A model generated the notes under the pieces. That model made no database searches. It was given only the letters and a program-made list of their open reading frames with translations, and was not told the origin of the DNA. A DNA stretch of 64,000 nucleotides from Prostheceraeus crozeri (taxonomy: Eukaryota > Platyhelminthes > Polycladida > Euryleptidae): assembly GCA_907163375.1 (NCBI GenBank), contig CAJQUW010004464.1, positions 118,269 through 182,268 of the forward strand. Direction: 5' to 3'. How positions within the stretch are numbered: the stretch's first letter is position 1; each line of letters starts with the position of its first letter. Made by a program: the position numbers and the translations under genes. This document shows positions 1 to 12,320 of this stretch, in pieces.

Positions 1-1682
1 TACTGTAGAGATTTACGTACTTAGGCCACCATCAACCCTAACGATAGGAATTTCATGAAGTCATCGAAAGATCAGGAGGTATTTTCTCTATGGCTGCAGA
101 CAATGACTATGAACCCACAGTCTTTGACTGCAGAGGTCGAACTATATGCATACTGATTCATTTTAAAAGTTGCTCATCATCACATTGAGATTTGAATTAT
201 AAAGTTGCGTTATTTATAAGATAGCTGAAAACCCAGTGTAAAAGAAAAACGATCTTATAATAACAAGTGAAACGTATGTGCTAAACATAGGGGGTCATGG
301 ATTGTTAATTCTTCAGTTCATGAATTCGTTCTCTATTCCTTGCCAATCGTGTACTTTCATTGCGAACCTGAAACAATAAATAATGGTAAATTTTAGTAAC
401 GACTAATAATGTCATATGACTAAATAAGGGATACCACATGCACCAAGAAGACTAAACATTTTCACTGCCTGATACAACAAATTATCAGCCTTCATGCCGA
501 TAATATTTAGAAAGTATGACGATTTTCGTTCTTTGATTTCTTAATTAAAAAGTCGTGTGACATCGACTTACTGTATTAATTCTCATCACGTGAAAAAATA
601 TAAAAGATGTTTGTATTATTCTATCTTCAACTTTACATCCACCATTGTCTCAAATATTGAAGTATTCGCATAATAACAATCAATAATCATTATAGTGAGG
701 GCATGATAATTTTATTTCGATTATATTTTATTACATTTCTCTAAATCTTTGCGTAGTATCAGCTTAACGTATTGATTCTCAACATGAGTGAAAATCAAAT
801 TTGGACCAGTCTATTACTGCTTACCACCTGTGAACAACCCTTCATAAGTCTTTCGCAAACATATTTGGCTAATTATTGATAAATCTGAATTTTGACAAAG
901 ACTGGTAGACCTGACCGCGCTCAGCTCTGATAACATTATTAAGTTTCATTTCGTTTCTTTGAATCTGATATAATGACACGCCATATCTATTATATATAGA
1001 TATAATAGTATTTAATCTTTCTATATTATCTAATTGCTATATCGTATATATACATACAACCAGTAGGCTGTATTTTATTTTGCTTGATAATGATTTTCCT
1101 TACTTTGAAATATATAATTATACTAAATCCAGGGACCAGAATGGAATAACGGGGGACACAGCTGAAATTGAAATTTAGAGGGTCTCAGATAGAAATAATT
1201 AGATAATACATATTAGCATAATCTATAGGGACCCCAGTGGAATTCCGCGGATCCGCAGAAAATTCTCATCCCTGTTAATCATTAATCAAATGAACAGATA
1301 ACCAGAATTGATGACATAATTCTACAAATTTGTTTAAATTCATGACATAAATAGGACGTCGATTGTTGATGATGTAAAGCTGATGAGCTTATTTCCCCAG
1401 AATGACATGTAAATATTTAGAAGAATTACAAGAAGGATATATATAATTCTAACTGATTATTCATGATACTAGTCAATCATGAAAGAGAACTGAAAATAGT
1501 TGATAAGAGAAGATTCGCGATCATCGATGTAAATTTTAATGTACGATTTCGATATTAAGTTTAATGAAACAGAACAGTGCAGCGACTATAGTTCAGCAAA
1601 AACTTAAATCATTACTTAAGTCATAGCACCATAACAAATAAAATTCAAAGATTGGATCAGGACCGTAAGAACATTTCTAGAA
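1..1682. other. Non-coding flank, no gene recognised
   Basis: AT-rich DNA without a convincing open frame. Two weak matches to the satellite family of this window are visible near 550-600 and 750-850 (a 'gacttactgta...attctca' core followed by a 'gtgaaaatc' stretch). Nothing else is recognised. Confidence 0.5.
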
Positions 1683-1727
1683 TCAACCGTCGCTCCATTT
1701 GAATGGGTTAAAGAAACTCCCGAACAA
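1683..1727 (-). CDS. Possible terminal exon of the Crypton-like gene
   Basis: Acceptor TTCTGCCACAG followed by 14 codons (LFGSFFNPFKWSDG) and TGA in the phase left by exon 4. Too short to support by similarity; another downstream exon is possible. Confidence 0.35.
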   Translation of the reverse strand: MFGSFFNPFKWSDG

Positions 1728-4700
1728 CTGTGGCAGAATTAAGATAATAATTAGAGCCGGCGAAATTTTTTTACTCTTTAAACTTAATGATAATGCTTTA
1801 CAATACTGAATTAAAGCACGTATTAAACAAAGAAAACATACCTTATCTGTCACATCCTTCCACGTCCTCTTTTTCAGGAGCAGTGGCATTTGTTTTACAG
1901 CCTCCATTGCTTTCACTTTACTGATTGATGTATTAGAATTGATTTCTTTTGAAAATTTCATTTTGAGGTACATTGTTTGGTCTTTCGTCCATCGCGTAGC
2001 TGAATAATAGAACGAATTACGTAAACACAACCTTGATATTATAAAATATATATATTTGGATGAATACTTTTTGTCGACATGTCCATTTCATCGACACCCA
2101 TTTTCAAGAAAAACTTTCATTTCGTCGACTAACTGAATTACATCTATGTAAAATCTCTTGAAATAATATATATCCATTTTTTATCGAAATGGTATCGATT
2201 GAAATCTATGCCAGATAACAGCACAGGAAAATGCTATGCTGCAAATCCTTAAGTAAAGCAATAATTACATAGATTTGTCAGACATATAGACATGATTTAG
2301 GAGACTTTTCCATAGAAATTACTTCAAGTTTTCTCATTTCATCCTCGACGATATGAACGATAATGGTGTTGACGAAACGTACCACTCCTAATAATATATC
2401 TAGTAGATATATCAATTAACGCAAGCTTTCAGATACTCTGTTTTACGAGTACGTTAACCGAACTGTGGTGATCGTTTAATGCTTCAAAAAAGGTTCAGTC
2501 GACGAAAACCATCAAAAAAGTCAAAAGAACATTTCTCCTCCTTTTCACTATAAGTCCTATTATACCATTGTTCATTAGTTGTTGACGAAATATGAAATAC
2601 AAACAAATGATCATACCTGCTTTTTTGTTGATATTTTTTTCTGAGATATTCCTGAAAGTGAAAAAAATCAGTGAGTCACGTTTTACTAGAAACTAACAGC
2701 GCTGCATTTGAAGATTAAACTCATTAGCCATTTCTATAGTATTACGGTACTCAAAAAACATACAGACAAAAAGTTGTTCCAGTTTGAAACAGAATTTTAT
2801 CTTTTTTACAACACTTGATACCCAATCACAAAGATACTTGTTATCAAAATAATGGCAAATCTAAGCCAAATGATTATTACAAAATTCATTAAAGAAATGT
2901 TAATAAGAACATGTTCGGGATCAGCCAGATGGAAACAAAGATAGTGTTTTATAAAAATACTCTATACTACACGGTTATCATGGCTCCTTAATGAAGTTTA
3001 CAATTCATGAGGGAATTAATCAAAGTTAATGTCGAACTCACTTTTGATCGATCTTTCCGTCCCTGTCATTGCTGATGTTCATATAGTCTTTGCGTAAGAT
3101 ATCCGCAACTTTGGTCATTTCTACCGCTGTTCCTCGCAATCTGTAGAACCGTTCATGTACGTTCAAAGTATGACCAAGGTGGTTACATATGAAGCGGTAT
3201 TCGCTCTCTGAGTAATTTTGAAGCTGAAAGAAGTGTGACATGTGTTATGAAAATAATCTATATGAATGAACATAAGTGTAATTGGTAACTGCCATTGGCC
3301 TATGTGATTGTTAATTTAAAGAAAAAGGACTTTGAAGGTGTAAGTTATTGATTAGCCTCAAAGTCCTTTTTCTTTCAATTGTACACAGGTGCCTCAATAG
3401 ATGTATAATATGCAATGTACACTACACCATAAAAATAGCGTAGGACACCATAATTCCAGTCTTTGATAAACATTCGTGGTATCACTAACCTTGACAGAAA
3501 ACATTTGCGGTATAACGTCAGTTCACTGCGCCCTCAGGATTGGTCAGACTGTTTGGTGCATATTCATTTTAGGATATACCTTACATACAACGTTTGTCGA
3601 TTTACGTAGTTAAAATTTACGGTATGATAGGCCCCTAGTTCATTCTGAATGCCGAATAATGTACCTTATTAATGTGAGTTTTAGCACATTATCGCATTGA
3701 AATTGCGATAGTTCATGAATGAATTTGAGGTCATAATAGAACTTTTGAACCGAAGCATTCGTTTCTCTTTTTTTCTTTTTGTATGCAACTCCCATTGCTT
3801 CGAATATCAACTCCTTAGTCAATATAACCTCTTGACCACGTAAATTCTACGCCTAAACCACTGTATAGACTTACTGTATAGATTCTCGACATGCGTAAAA
3901 TCGATTTTCGACGTATTTATCTACGTATGTAACTCTAACTACTTCAAATATCAACTCCTTGGTCAATAAAACCTCTTGCTGAAGCCAATTCAACGCCCCA
4001 ATCCCATTTGGCTTATTCCAGCTCTCTAACTGTTGGTGAGACATTGACTTACTGTACAGATCCTCGACATGCGTGAAATTCGAATTTGCACGCATCTATA
4101 TTTTAGTATGTAACTCCAACTGCTTCAAATATCAAGTACTTTGTCAATATACCGGTAACCTCTTGCCGAAGCCAATTTAACGCCCCAATCCCATTTGGTT
4201 TATTCCAGCTCTCTAACTGTTGGTGAGACATTGACTTACTGTACAGATCCTCGACATGCGTGAAATTCGACTTTGGACGCATTTACCTCTTTGTATGTAT
4301 GGTGAGAACTGTATGTACTGTTTCGAATATCAACTCCTTTTTGGACAACCAAATTTGTTTTATTGGAGATAGCAAATATACCATTATATTCTTATTTTTC
4401 CAGGAGTTATTGGTTAGATGCAGATGGAGATATTTGTTAAATGTAATCATTTTTGTCATAAATTCAAATTTTTAGGAATAATTCGTGAGATTCAACAAAG
4501 GAGTGCGGACAACTGTATATTTCAAGGTAATATATAAATTAATCCCTCGAGACTTCGGCTCTCGGAATTTATCTACTTATCACCCTAAATATCCTTGAAT
4601 ATCTTATACATAACACATAAAAGATAACAGATAAGTTATCCTAAAACATGACAGAAAAACTGTGTCCTAATTTCCATGCATTACGTACATAACAAACGGA

Positions 4701-7221
4701 AATTTTGAATATCACACTTTGATTCGCGAGAAAGCTATGCGTTAAAATAGATATTGTATGATATTTAAAAGCATTATTCTATAACAAAATCCAGTCTTCG
4801 GCAGTCGTTTGTTATGTTGATAATTCTTTCAAATATCATACGATATCCTATACGTATAATTGCTAATTTTTTTTTATAATTTATCTCGATCAACAAACTA
4901 TGCACTCGCCCTTTGGGCTCGTGCATAGACATATTGATCTCGAGAAATGCAAGAAAGATGGATATTTTGCACTAGTTGTGTAAATAACTATTAAAGAGAT
5001 AGGAAAAATGAATATACCAGTTAAACAGACATGGTTTAACCAGTGTAAACTTAACATCGATTTACAACATAATAAGTGATATCAAGAATGATAACCTGTG
5101 GTCGTAGACATCGTACACAAGTCAAGTATTTTATTTTAGACATCGTACACAAGTCATGCATCAGGGACGACTCGAACAGATATAGGCGTTAGATCTAGTT
5201 TTAGTAGTCCCTGTCATGTATTATCTCTTTATAATTTCAAAATGCAATGACATTCTATGCCAATAATTCAAATACCGATACACGTACAGTGTCCAACACA
5301 TAGCTTCCTGTAATTGGCGAAATCTCACCTGCAAAGTTGTGGCTGCCAACTTTCGATATTTCGTACTGGTTATCAAAGATACATCCTCGACTTCAGCCAA
5401 TAATCCAACCTTTCTGATGGCATCATGACCTCGAATAAAATTCCCCGCTTTATTTTCGAAGATATACTTTTTCGTCAGAGTTGTGAGCCATTGGATAACC
5501 GGAATAATTTCCTTTGGAAACAGTATCGGCACGAACTTATTACACTTCCCACGAACGTAAACCAGCTCCAGTGACTCCAGGGTTTTTCTCTCTTCTTCGC
5601 TTAGTTTTTTCCACTCCTCGCGGGCATTTTCTTTCCATTTCTCACGATCATCCCAAGTTTTCTTCTCGAGTTTGGCAACCTCCGAGGAACGCCTTCTATT
5701 AAACAAAATCAAGAAAGCTAGGGTTACTTCCTTCAGAAGTCTGGCGTTTTCCGTCGTTTGTTCGGTTGATACGATTGTGTCAGTCATATATTCTTTCAAC
5801 TTGGCTATATCAACCTTTTTCGGCAAAGTTTGTGGCATTCCTGACTGAGAGCACTTCATGTAAACATGGGCATTAGTCATAAGGGGCGTTATTTCGTAAT
5901 GAAATAACTTAAAAAAAGCTTTCACCTCCCTGGCCTTTTCAAAATCTAACGTCCGGTAGGCCTCGTTCTGAATTTCTTCTGCAACTTGAGAAATGGTTTG
6001 TCCAAGTCGTTTAAGGGCAGATGGTCGCTCCATTGATATATCCGTTTCATTGGATGACAATTTAATCTTGTAATTAAACATCTTGATGAAGGCATTTTTC
6101 ATAAGTTTGAATTTTGCGGGCTGAATCAACTCCGTATATGAAATTTCCGGATTACCTGCGAAATCTCTGACGAATTTAAGAAAGTTACACAAGCTGCGCA
6201 CCTTCTGAGAAATAGAAAAATACTTATTCATGCCCTTCTTTAAAATCATACTTGATATCAATTTCAACAAAGCGTTGTCATTTTTTGCTATCTCGGAAAG
6301 GGGATCTGTTTTCATTCTTTTGAAGAACATATTTTGCTCCTCCGTGAATGACAAATCAGATAAATCGATCAATGAGACCCTTCGTACTTTCGTTTCCTTC
6401 CTTACTTCAATTGCCGGACATACATGTCTCCACATTTCTGTTGACGAATAGTATCCTGCGCACTCTTTACACATCGCATAAGAATCCAAATTACGAGATA
6501 TATCAATATTGTTTGCTGGTCTTTGTACAACTATCAAGTGACCCCCATGCTTCAACACTTTTTGGTTGTTTATATGGTTTCCCTTGTTTCGTAACAACTG
6601 TGTCGATTTACGCTTACCAAGCGATCCTTTAAGAAAAGTGTTGATATGCTGTACCTCTTTTTCTCGGCTGTGCTGGCTGTTTAGGTGACGCAAAAAGCTT
6701 GTGCTAAGAACGAACTTTTGGCAATATGGACAGCAATCTTTTTTATCGAATTTCTGCCGTGGTTTATTATTACACCCTAAAACGACAATTGAACTTTTGT
6801 TTTCGACATCTTCAAAGCACTGAGTTCGATTATCATTCAAGCTGCACTCAGTATCTGTTGAGTCTTCACAGGATGATATTGAATCCGAATCAAAGTCTGT
6901 TTCTGGTACGTAATCATCACAAGACTTCAGTGGTATAAGATCGTCTTTATCTTCATCGGAAGATCCACCTTCGACGTTCGTTTCCATTTCTCTTTGAAAG
7001 CTGAAACACTCGCCTTTAGACGCGTCTGCTGTTACCACATCATCGGTACATACATCTTTCCCTGAATCACCTGACTTATCGTACAACCGACCTGTGTATT
7101 CCACTGCATCTGAGCGCATCTGCATATCACGTTCATCATTATCTTGTTTACTCTTCCCTTTATTGTCAGACTTTGTTGATTTTTTGCCTGTGGAAAAATG
7201 AAAACATTGTTTTTGACGCAT
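1683..7221 (-). CDS. Crypton-like tyrosine recombinase gene, five exons, about 770 aa
   Basis: Likely product is a tyrosine-recombinase (YR) protein of the type carried by Crypton transposons and by multi-exon YR genes of fish and marine invertebrates. Read on the minus strand with exons 7221-5329, 3223-3042, 2651-2617, 1999-1842 and 1727-1683. All junctions have GT donors and AG acceptors, and phases agree (0, 2, 1, 0). Order of parts: acidic Ser/Asp-rich N-terminus (1-150), C2H2-like finger (C164, C167, H179, H184), second finger (C251, C254, H266), YR core with box I arginines at 509-511 (FNRRRSSE), box II arginine R623, LGH at 647-649 and the presumed nucleophile Y658 (HERFYRL), then a Myb/trihelix-like domain (RWTKDQ ... 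RTWKDV). Box II lacks the usual histidine, so catalysis is uncertain. It may be a Crypton or a domesticated copy. The first 11 residues may be intronic, because a good acceptor lies at 7188. Confidence 0.72.
1842..1999 (-). CDS. Exon 4 of the Crypton-like gene, Myb/trihelix-like domain
   Basis: 158 bp between TATTATTCAG and AAG|GTATGT. Encodes TRWTKDQTMYLKMKF ... PLLLKKRTWKDVTDK, the spaced-tryptophan pattern of a Myb/SANT or trihelix DNA-binding domain that follows the YR core in this protein family. The expected third helix is missing or lies in a further exon. Confidence 0.6.
2617..2651 (-). CDS. Exon 3 of the Crypton-like gene (35-bp microexon)
   Basis: Flanked by CACTTTCAG and a GTATGA donor. 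It enters in phase 2 and leaves in phase 1, matching both neighbours. Codes a Lys/Asn-rich linker (NISEKNINKKA) between the recombinase and the Myb-like domain. Called from splice signals and phase only, so less certain than exons 2 and 4. Confidence 0.5.
3042..3223 (-). CDS. Exon 2 of the Crypton-like gene, with YR nucleophile
   Basis: 182 bp starting after CTTCTTTCAG and ending at AAA|GTGAGT. It begins in phase 0, giving LQNYSESEY directly after exon 1, as in related YR proteins, and carries LGHTLNVHERFYRL, which matches the box III and tyrosine region of tyrosine recombinases. Domain continuity across the junction is the best support for the splice model. Confidence 0.7.
3318..3376. repeat. 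Short perfect hairpin in intron 1
   Basis: AAAGAAAAAGGACTTTGA and its complement TCAAAGTCCTTTTTCTTT are separated by about 20 bases. Arms are about 19-20 bp with one bulge. Could be a relic foldback or a small hairpin RNA locus; nothing else supports the latter. Confidence 0.5.
3640..4290. repeat. Diverged satellite monomers in intron 1
   Basis: About three to four degraded copies of a unit near 190 bp that shares 'gagacattgacttactgta', 'ctcgacatgcgtgaaa', 'gcttcaaatatcaa' and 'cctcttgccgaagccaatt' with the array at 7.6-10.8 kb. The copies near 4036 and 4226 are most alike. They are clearly older than the main array. Confidence 0.7.
4530..4946. repeat. Foldback-rich segment in intron 1
   Basis: Contains several inverted repeats: TCTCGATCAA at 4884 pairs with TTGATCTCGAGA at 4934 and encloses a second stem (ACTATGCAC with GTGCATAG), while a 'gatattgtatgatattt' stretch near 4750 pairs with a copy near 4830. 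Probably one or two degraded MITE-like insertions. No target duplication was identified. Confidence 0.4.
5329..7221 (-). CDS. Exon 1 of the Crypton-like gene
   Basis: Codes 631 residues ending ...AATTLQ at a CAG|GTGAGA donor, phase 0. The frame stays open for 35 more codons into intron 1, but these lose the family pattern. It holds both zinc fingers and box I and box II of the recombinase core. The start at 7221 is the first in-frame ATG. The run TTTTCATTTTTCCACAG just inside it looks like a splice acceptor, so an upstream exon is possible. Confidence 0.7.
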
Positions 7222-7632
7222 GAAAATACTTGTATATAATTATATATATAGTGGAGGAGGCCCTAACTCGAAGTGGAGTAAAACAGCCTCTACAATTTTT
7301 CGACATAGATATACATCAGAACTCAATAATATTCGTGAAAGCACACTTGATGGGGAAGAGACAGAGTTTGCAATCAATATCAATAGTCTTGATATTAAAG
7401 GCTATTAATAGTTGTCGTTTCAGTACCGAAAATAGTAAGTAAGTACAGAGTGATTCATATGTCGCTGTCTCTGTATTTAGTACTTCCGGCTTGTCTACAT
7501 TTGCAGAATGATAAAAGTATTGAAAAAAGCAAATTTACATAAAAATGAAAAACTTTTAATATACACATGTTTTTCAAGTGGTTGAAGGAGTAATTATATG
7601 TTGAAAATGAAAATGACGAAAATGTGAAAAAT
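7126..7632. repeat. Left copy of a 0.5-kb direct duplication
   Basis: Matches 10801-11387 almost base for base in long stretches. This copy covers the first 30 or so codons of the Crypton-like gene, its start codon and about 400 bp upstream. The satellite array begins immediately after it. Confidence 0.85.
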
Positions 7633-7633
7633 G

Positions 7634-10600
7634 TGAACGCCCAAACCACATTTCGCTCAGTGCTCTCTAACTGCTGGTATGACATTGACCTACTGCATGG
7701 ATTCAGGACATGTGTGAAAATCGACATTGGAACTATTTATCTTTTTGACTTTAACCGCCTACGCTTCAAATATCAACACGTTAGTCAATATAACCTCTAG
7801 CCAACAATAATTAAACGTCTCAGTCACAATTAGCACATTTGAGCTCTGTAACTCTTCACGAGACATTGACTTACTGTGTAGATTCTCGACATGTGTGAAA
7901 GTCGACATTGGAACTATTTATCTTTTTGACTTTAACCGCTTACGCTTCAAATATCAACACGTTAGTCTTAACTCTTCACGAGACATTGACTTACTGTATA
8001 GTTTCTCGACATGTGTGAAAGTCGACATTGAAACTATTTATCTTTTTGACTTTAACCGCTTACGCTTCAAATATCAACACGTTAGTCAATATAACCTCTA
8101 GCCAACAAAAAAGAAACGTCTCAGTCACATTTAGTATATGTGAGCTCTGTAACTCTTCACGAGACATTGACTTACTGTATAGATTCTCGACATGTGTGAA
8201 AGTCGACATTGGAACTATTTATCTTTTTGACTTTAACCGCTTACGCTTCAAATATCAACACGTTAGTCAATATAACCTCTAGCCAACAATAATTAAACGC
8301 CGCAGTCACATTTAGCACATTTGAGCTCTGTAACTCTTCACGAGACATTGACTTACTGTATAGTTTCTCGACATGTGTGAAAGTCGACATTGGAACTATT
8401 TATCTTTTTGACTTTAACCGCTTACGCTTCAAATATCAACACGTTAGTCAATATAACCTCTAGCCAACAATAATTAAACGTCGCAGTCACATTTAGCACA
8501 TTTGAGCTCTGTAACTCTTCACGAGACATTGACTTACTGTCTAGATTCTCGACATGTGTGAAAGTCGACATTGGAACTATTTATCTTTTTGACTTTAACC
8601 GCTTACGCTTCAAATATCAACACGTTAGTCAATATAACCTCTAGCCAACAATAATTAAACGCCGCAGTCACATTTAGCACATTTGAGCTCTGTAACTCTT
8701 CACGAGACATTGACTTACTGTGTAGTTTCTCGACATGTGTGAAAGTCGACATTGGAACTATTTATCTTTTTGACTTTAACCGCTTACGCTTCAAATATCA
8801 ACACGTTAGTCTTAACTCTTCACGAGACATTGACTTACTGTATAGTTTCTCGACATGTGTGAAAGTCGACATTGAAACTATTTATCTTTTTGACTTTAAC
8901 CGCTTACGCTTCAAATATCAACACGTTAGTCAATATAACCTCTAGCCAACAATAATTAAACGTCGCAGTCACATTTAGCACATTTGAGCTCTGTAACTCT
9001 TCACGAGACATTGACTTACTGTGTAGTTTCTCGACATGTGTGAAAGTCGACATTGGAACTATTTAACTTTTTGACTTTAACCGCTTACGCTTCAAATATC
9101 AACACGTTAGTCTTAACTCTTCACGAGACATTGACTTACTGTATAGTTTCTCGACATGTGTGAAAGTCGACATTGAAACTATTTATCTTTTTGACTTTAA
9201 CCGACTACGCTTCAAATATCAACACGTTAGACAACATAACCTCTAGCCAACAAAAAAGAAACGTCTCACTCACATTTAGTATATGTGAGCTCTGTAACTC
9301 TTCACGAGACATTCACTTACTGTATAGTTTCTCGACATGTGTGAAAGTCGACATTGAAACTATTTATCTTTTTGACTTTAACCGCTTACGCTTCAAATAT
9401 CAATACGTTAGTCAATATAACCTCTAGCCAACAAAAAAGAAACGTCTCAGTCACATTTAGCACATTTGAGCTCTGTAACTCTTCACGAGACATTGACTTA
9501 CTGTATAGATTCTCGACATGTGTGAAAATCGACATTGGAACTATTTATCTTTTTGACTTTAACCGCTTACGCTTCAAATATCAACACGTTAGTCAATATA
9601 ACCTCTAGCCAACAATAATTAAACGTCTCAGTCACAGTTAGTATATGTGAGCTCTGTAACTCTTCACGAGACATTGACTTACTGTATAGATTCTCGACAT
9701 GTGTGAAAGTCGACATTGGAACTATTTATCTTTTTGACTTTAACCGTTTACGCTTCAAATATCAATACGTTAGTCAATATAACCTCTAGCCAACAAAAAA
9801 GAAACGTCTCAGTCACATTTAGCACATTTGAGCTCTGTAACTCTTCACGAGACATTGACTTACTGTCTAGATTCTCGACATGTGTGAAAGTCGACATTGG
9901 AACTATTTATCTTTTTGACTTTAACCGCTTACGCTTCAAATATCAACACGTTAGTCAATATAACCTCTAGCCAACAATAATTAAACGTCTCAGTCACATT
10001 TAGCACATTTGAGCTCTGTAACTCTTCACGAGACATTGACTTACTGTATAGATTCTCGACATGTGTGAAAGTCGACATTGGAACTATTTATCTTTTTGAC
10101 TTTAACCGCTTACGCTTCAAATATCAATACGTTAGTCAATATAACCTCTAGCCAACAATAATTAAACGTCGCAGTCACATTTAGCACATTTGAGCTCTGT
10201 AACTCTTCACGAGACATTGACTTACTGTGTAGTTTCTCGACATGTGTGAAAGTCGACATTGGAACTATTTATCTTTTTGACTTTAACCGCTTACGCTTCA
10301 AATATCAACACGTTAGTCTTAACTCTTCACGAGACATTGACTTACTGTATAGTTTCTCGACATGTGTGAAAGTCGACTTTGGAACTATTTATCTTTTTGA
10401 CTTTAACCGCCTACGCTTCAAATATCAACACGTTAGTCAATATAACCTCTAACCAACAATAATTAAACGTCTCAGTCACATTTGAGCTCTGTAACTCTTC
10501 ACGAGACATTGACTTACTGTCTAGATTCTCGACATGTGTGAAAGTCGACATTGAAACTATTTATCTTTTTGACTTTAACCGCTTACGCTTCAAATATCAA

Positions 10601-10795
10601 CACGTTAGACAACATAACCTCTAGCCAACAATAATTAAACGTCGCAGTCACATTTAGTATATGTGAGCTCTGTAACTCTTCACGAGACATTGACTTACTG
10701 TCTAGATTCTCGACATGTGTGAAATTCGACTTCGAAACAATCTATCTTTTTGACTTTAAACACATGCGTTTAATATATCAACTCATAAGTCAATA
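7634..10795. repeat. Satellite array, 181-bp and 120-bp monomers
   Basis: About 18 head-to-tail monomers. Taking GAGACATTGACTT as register, copies start near 7860, 7980, 8161, 8342, 8523, 8704, 8824, 9005, 9125, 9306, 9487, 9668, 9849, 10030, 10211, 10331, 10503 and 10684. Most steps are 181 bp; four are 120 bp, from one shared internal deletion that joins 'cacgttagtct' to 'taactcttcacgag'. Each 120-mer is followed by a longer one, giving a 301-bp higher-order dimer (292 bp in the last case). Monomers are nearly identical except the first and last, which are diverged as expected for array edges. Small open frames of 68-84 codons recur because the array repeats, not because it codes. Confidence 0.93.
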
Positions 10796-10800
10796 TATAT

Positions 10801-10923
10801 ATCACGTTTATCATTATCTTGTTTACTCTTCCCTTTATTGTCAGACTTTGTTGATTTTTTGCCTGTGGAAAAATGAAAACATTGTTTTTGACGCATGAAA
10901 ATACTTGCATATAATTATATATA

Positions 10924-10962
<39 letters not shown>

Positions 10963-11387
10963 GAGGAGGCCCTAACTCGAAGTGGAGTAAAACAGCCTCT
11001 ACAATTTTTCGACATAGATATATATCAGAACTCAATAATATTCGTGAAAGCACACTTGATGGGGAAGAGAGTTTAACTCAATAAAATAATTATTAATTAT
11101 TAATAATTATAATTAAATAAGAGAGTTTGCAATCAATATCAATTGTCCTGATATTAAAGGCTATTAATAGTTGTCGTTTCAGTACCGTAAATAGTAAGTA
11201 AGTACAGGGTGATTCATATGTCGCTGTCTCTGTATTTAGTACTTCTGGGTTGTCTGCATTTGCAGAATGCTAAAAGTATTGATGTGAAATGCAAATTTAC
11301 TTCAAAATGAAAAACTTTTAATATACATATGTTTTTCAAGTGGTTGAAGGAGTAATTATCAGTTGAAAATGACGAAAATGTGAAGAA
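10801..11387. repeat. Right copy of the 0.5-kb direct duplication
   Basis: Second copy of 7126-7632, bearing a dead-end copy of the gene's start region. It differs by an expanded AT run and a 50-bp insertion of 'aattattaattatt' type near 11070-11120. It lies on the far side of the satellite array in the same orientation. Confidence 0.85.
10911..10959. repeat. AT microsatellite
   Basis: A near-uninterrupted (TA)n tract inside the right duplicate; the left duplicate has only a short ATATAT run at the same place, so the expansion followed the duplication. Confidence 0.9.
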
Positions 11388-12320
11388 TTAAGTAATCGAC
11401 TACGTTTAAGAAAATCATGAGAGCACAAGTCAGAGACAAATTGCCAGTAATATTGGAACACACATGTCAACTGTAAACTGAGTCCTAAGAAATGATAAAA
11501 TACTCCCTTGGAAATATCAGTAGGTTCATGAAATTATCGACGTGGATTTTGATTGGCGATTGCCGCTTTGTAAGTGGATTTAGATCACGATACTATTTAG
11601 CATTTTGGTTTTCTCGGAAAGAACAGCTTTCATTCGAAGGAAAATGTTAATTAGCGTGACATGTTTTACTATGTAAAATAAACCAAACATCTTGCCATCG
11701 TCCGTCCACCGCGTTTGAAAATAACTTGGTTTTGAAACTCTTAGGTGAAACTAATTTTTTTAGTGGACCTCATTCCTAAATCTAATCCACGAAATGGAGG
11801 GCAAATTTCTAGTGCGATGTTTGTAATATGCACTTTGCGGTATCGAGTAGCAGACTATTACCCCAAAGTAGTCGAGTAGTATCCCAAGGGGTATCAGTTG
11901 GGGTAAAAGACCCTGCTTGTTATCGCAAACGGACCCAATTCAAAACTTTCCTCGCAGCATTTCATCAATTACCATGAATATAACTAGAGAACCCTCTATA
12001 TGCAGTATAGTTCAAATCTATGGAACACCGCTTTTGACCCAAATTCTAAATCTTGATACAAAAATAAATTAGGCTTCTACATAATTTTAGGTTTTAGAAA
12101 ATAAATCTAAAATAGAAGTATATACTTGAGTTCGGGTAGCTTGAAAATAGGAAGTTATAGGAATTGATTAATATTAGTTTAGCATCCGTGAGTCTTTCAA
12201 ACTCATTTCGGCCAGAGAATATTCACATATTCGTATATTTGAAATATGAAAGTAACTGCTAGTGCCTATAGTGTAACTCTTACCTATCGAACGTACTCAA
12301 GAGACCTTAAAGATCTCGCC
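11388..12320. other. No gene recognised
   Basis: Unannotated AT-rich DNA. No open frame or repeat that I can support. Confidence 0.5.

Noticed and set aside
7895-10452. Repeated open frames of 68-84 codons on the plus strand reading MKLFIFLTLTAYASNINTLV or MKVDIGTIYLFDFNRLRFKY
   Set aside because: They are the same satellite monomers read in shifting frames; 181 and 120 bp units create them by repetition. No conservation of coding character.
7634-10795. Tandem array that might be taken for a CRISPR locus
   Set aside because: Units are contiguous long monomers with no unique spacers, no cas genes and an animal context.
10770-11053. Minus-strand frames of 70-81 codons running through the AT microsatellite
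   Set aside because: Mostly YIYIYI low-complexity coding from the repeat; a shadow of the duplicated flank.
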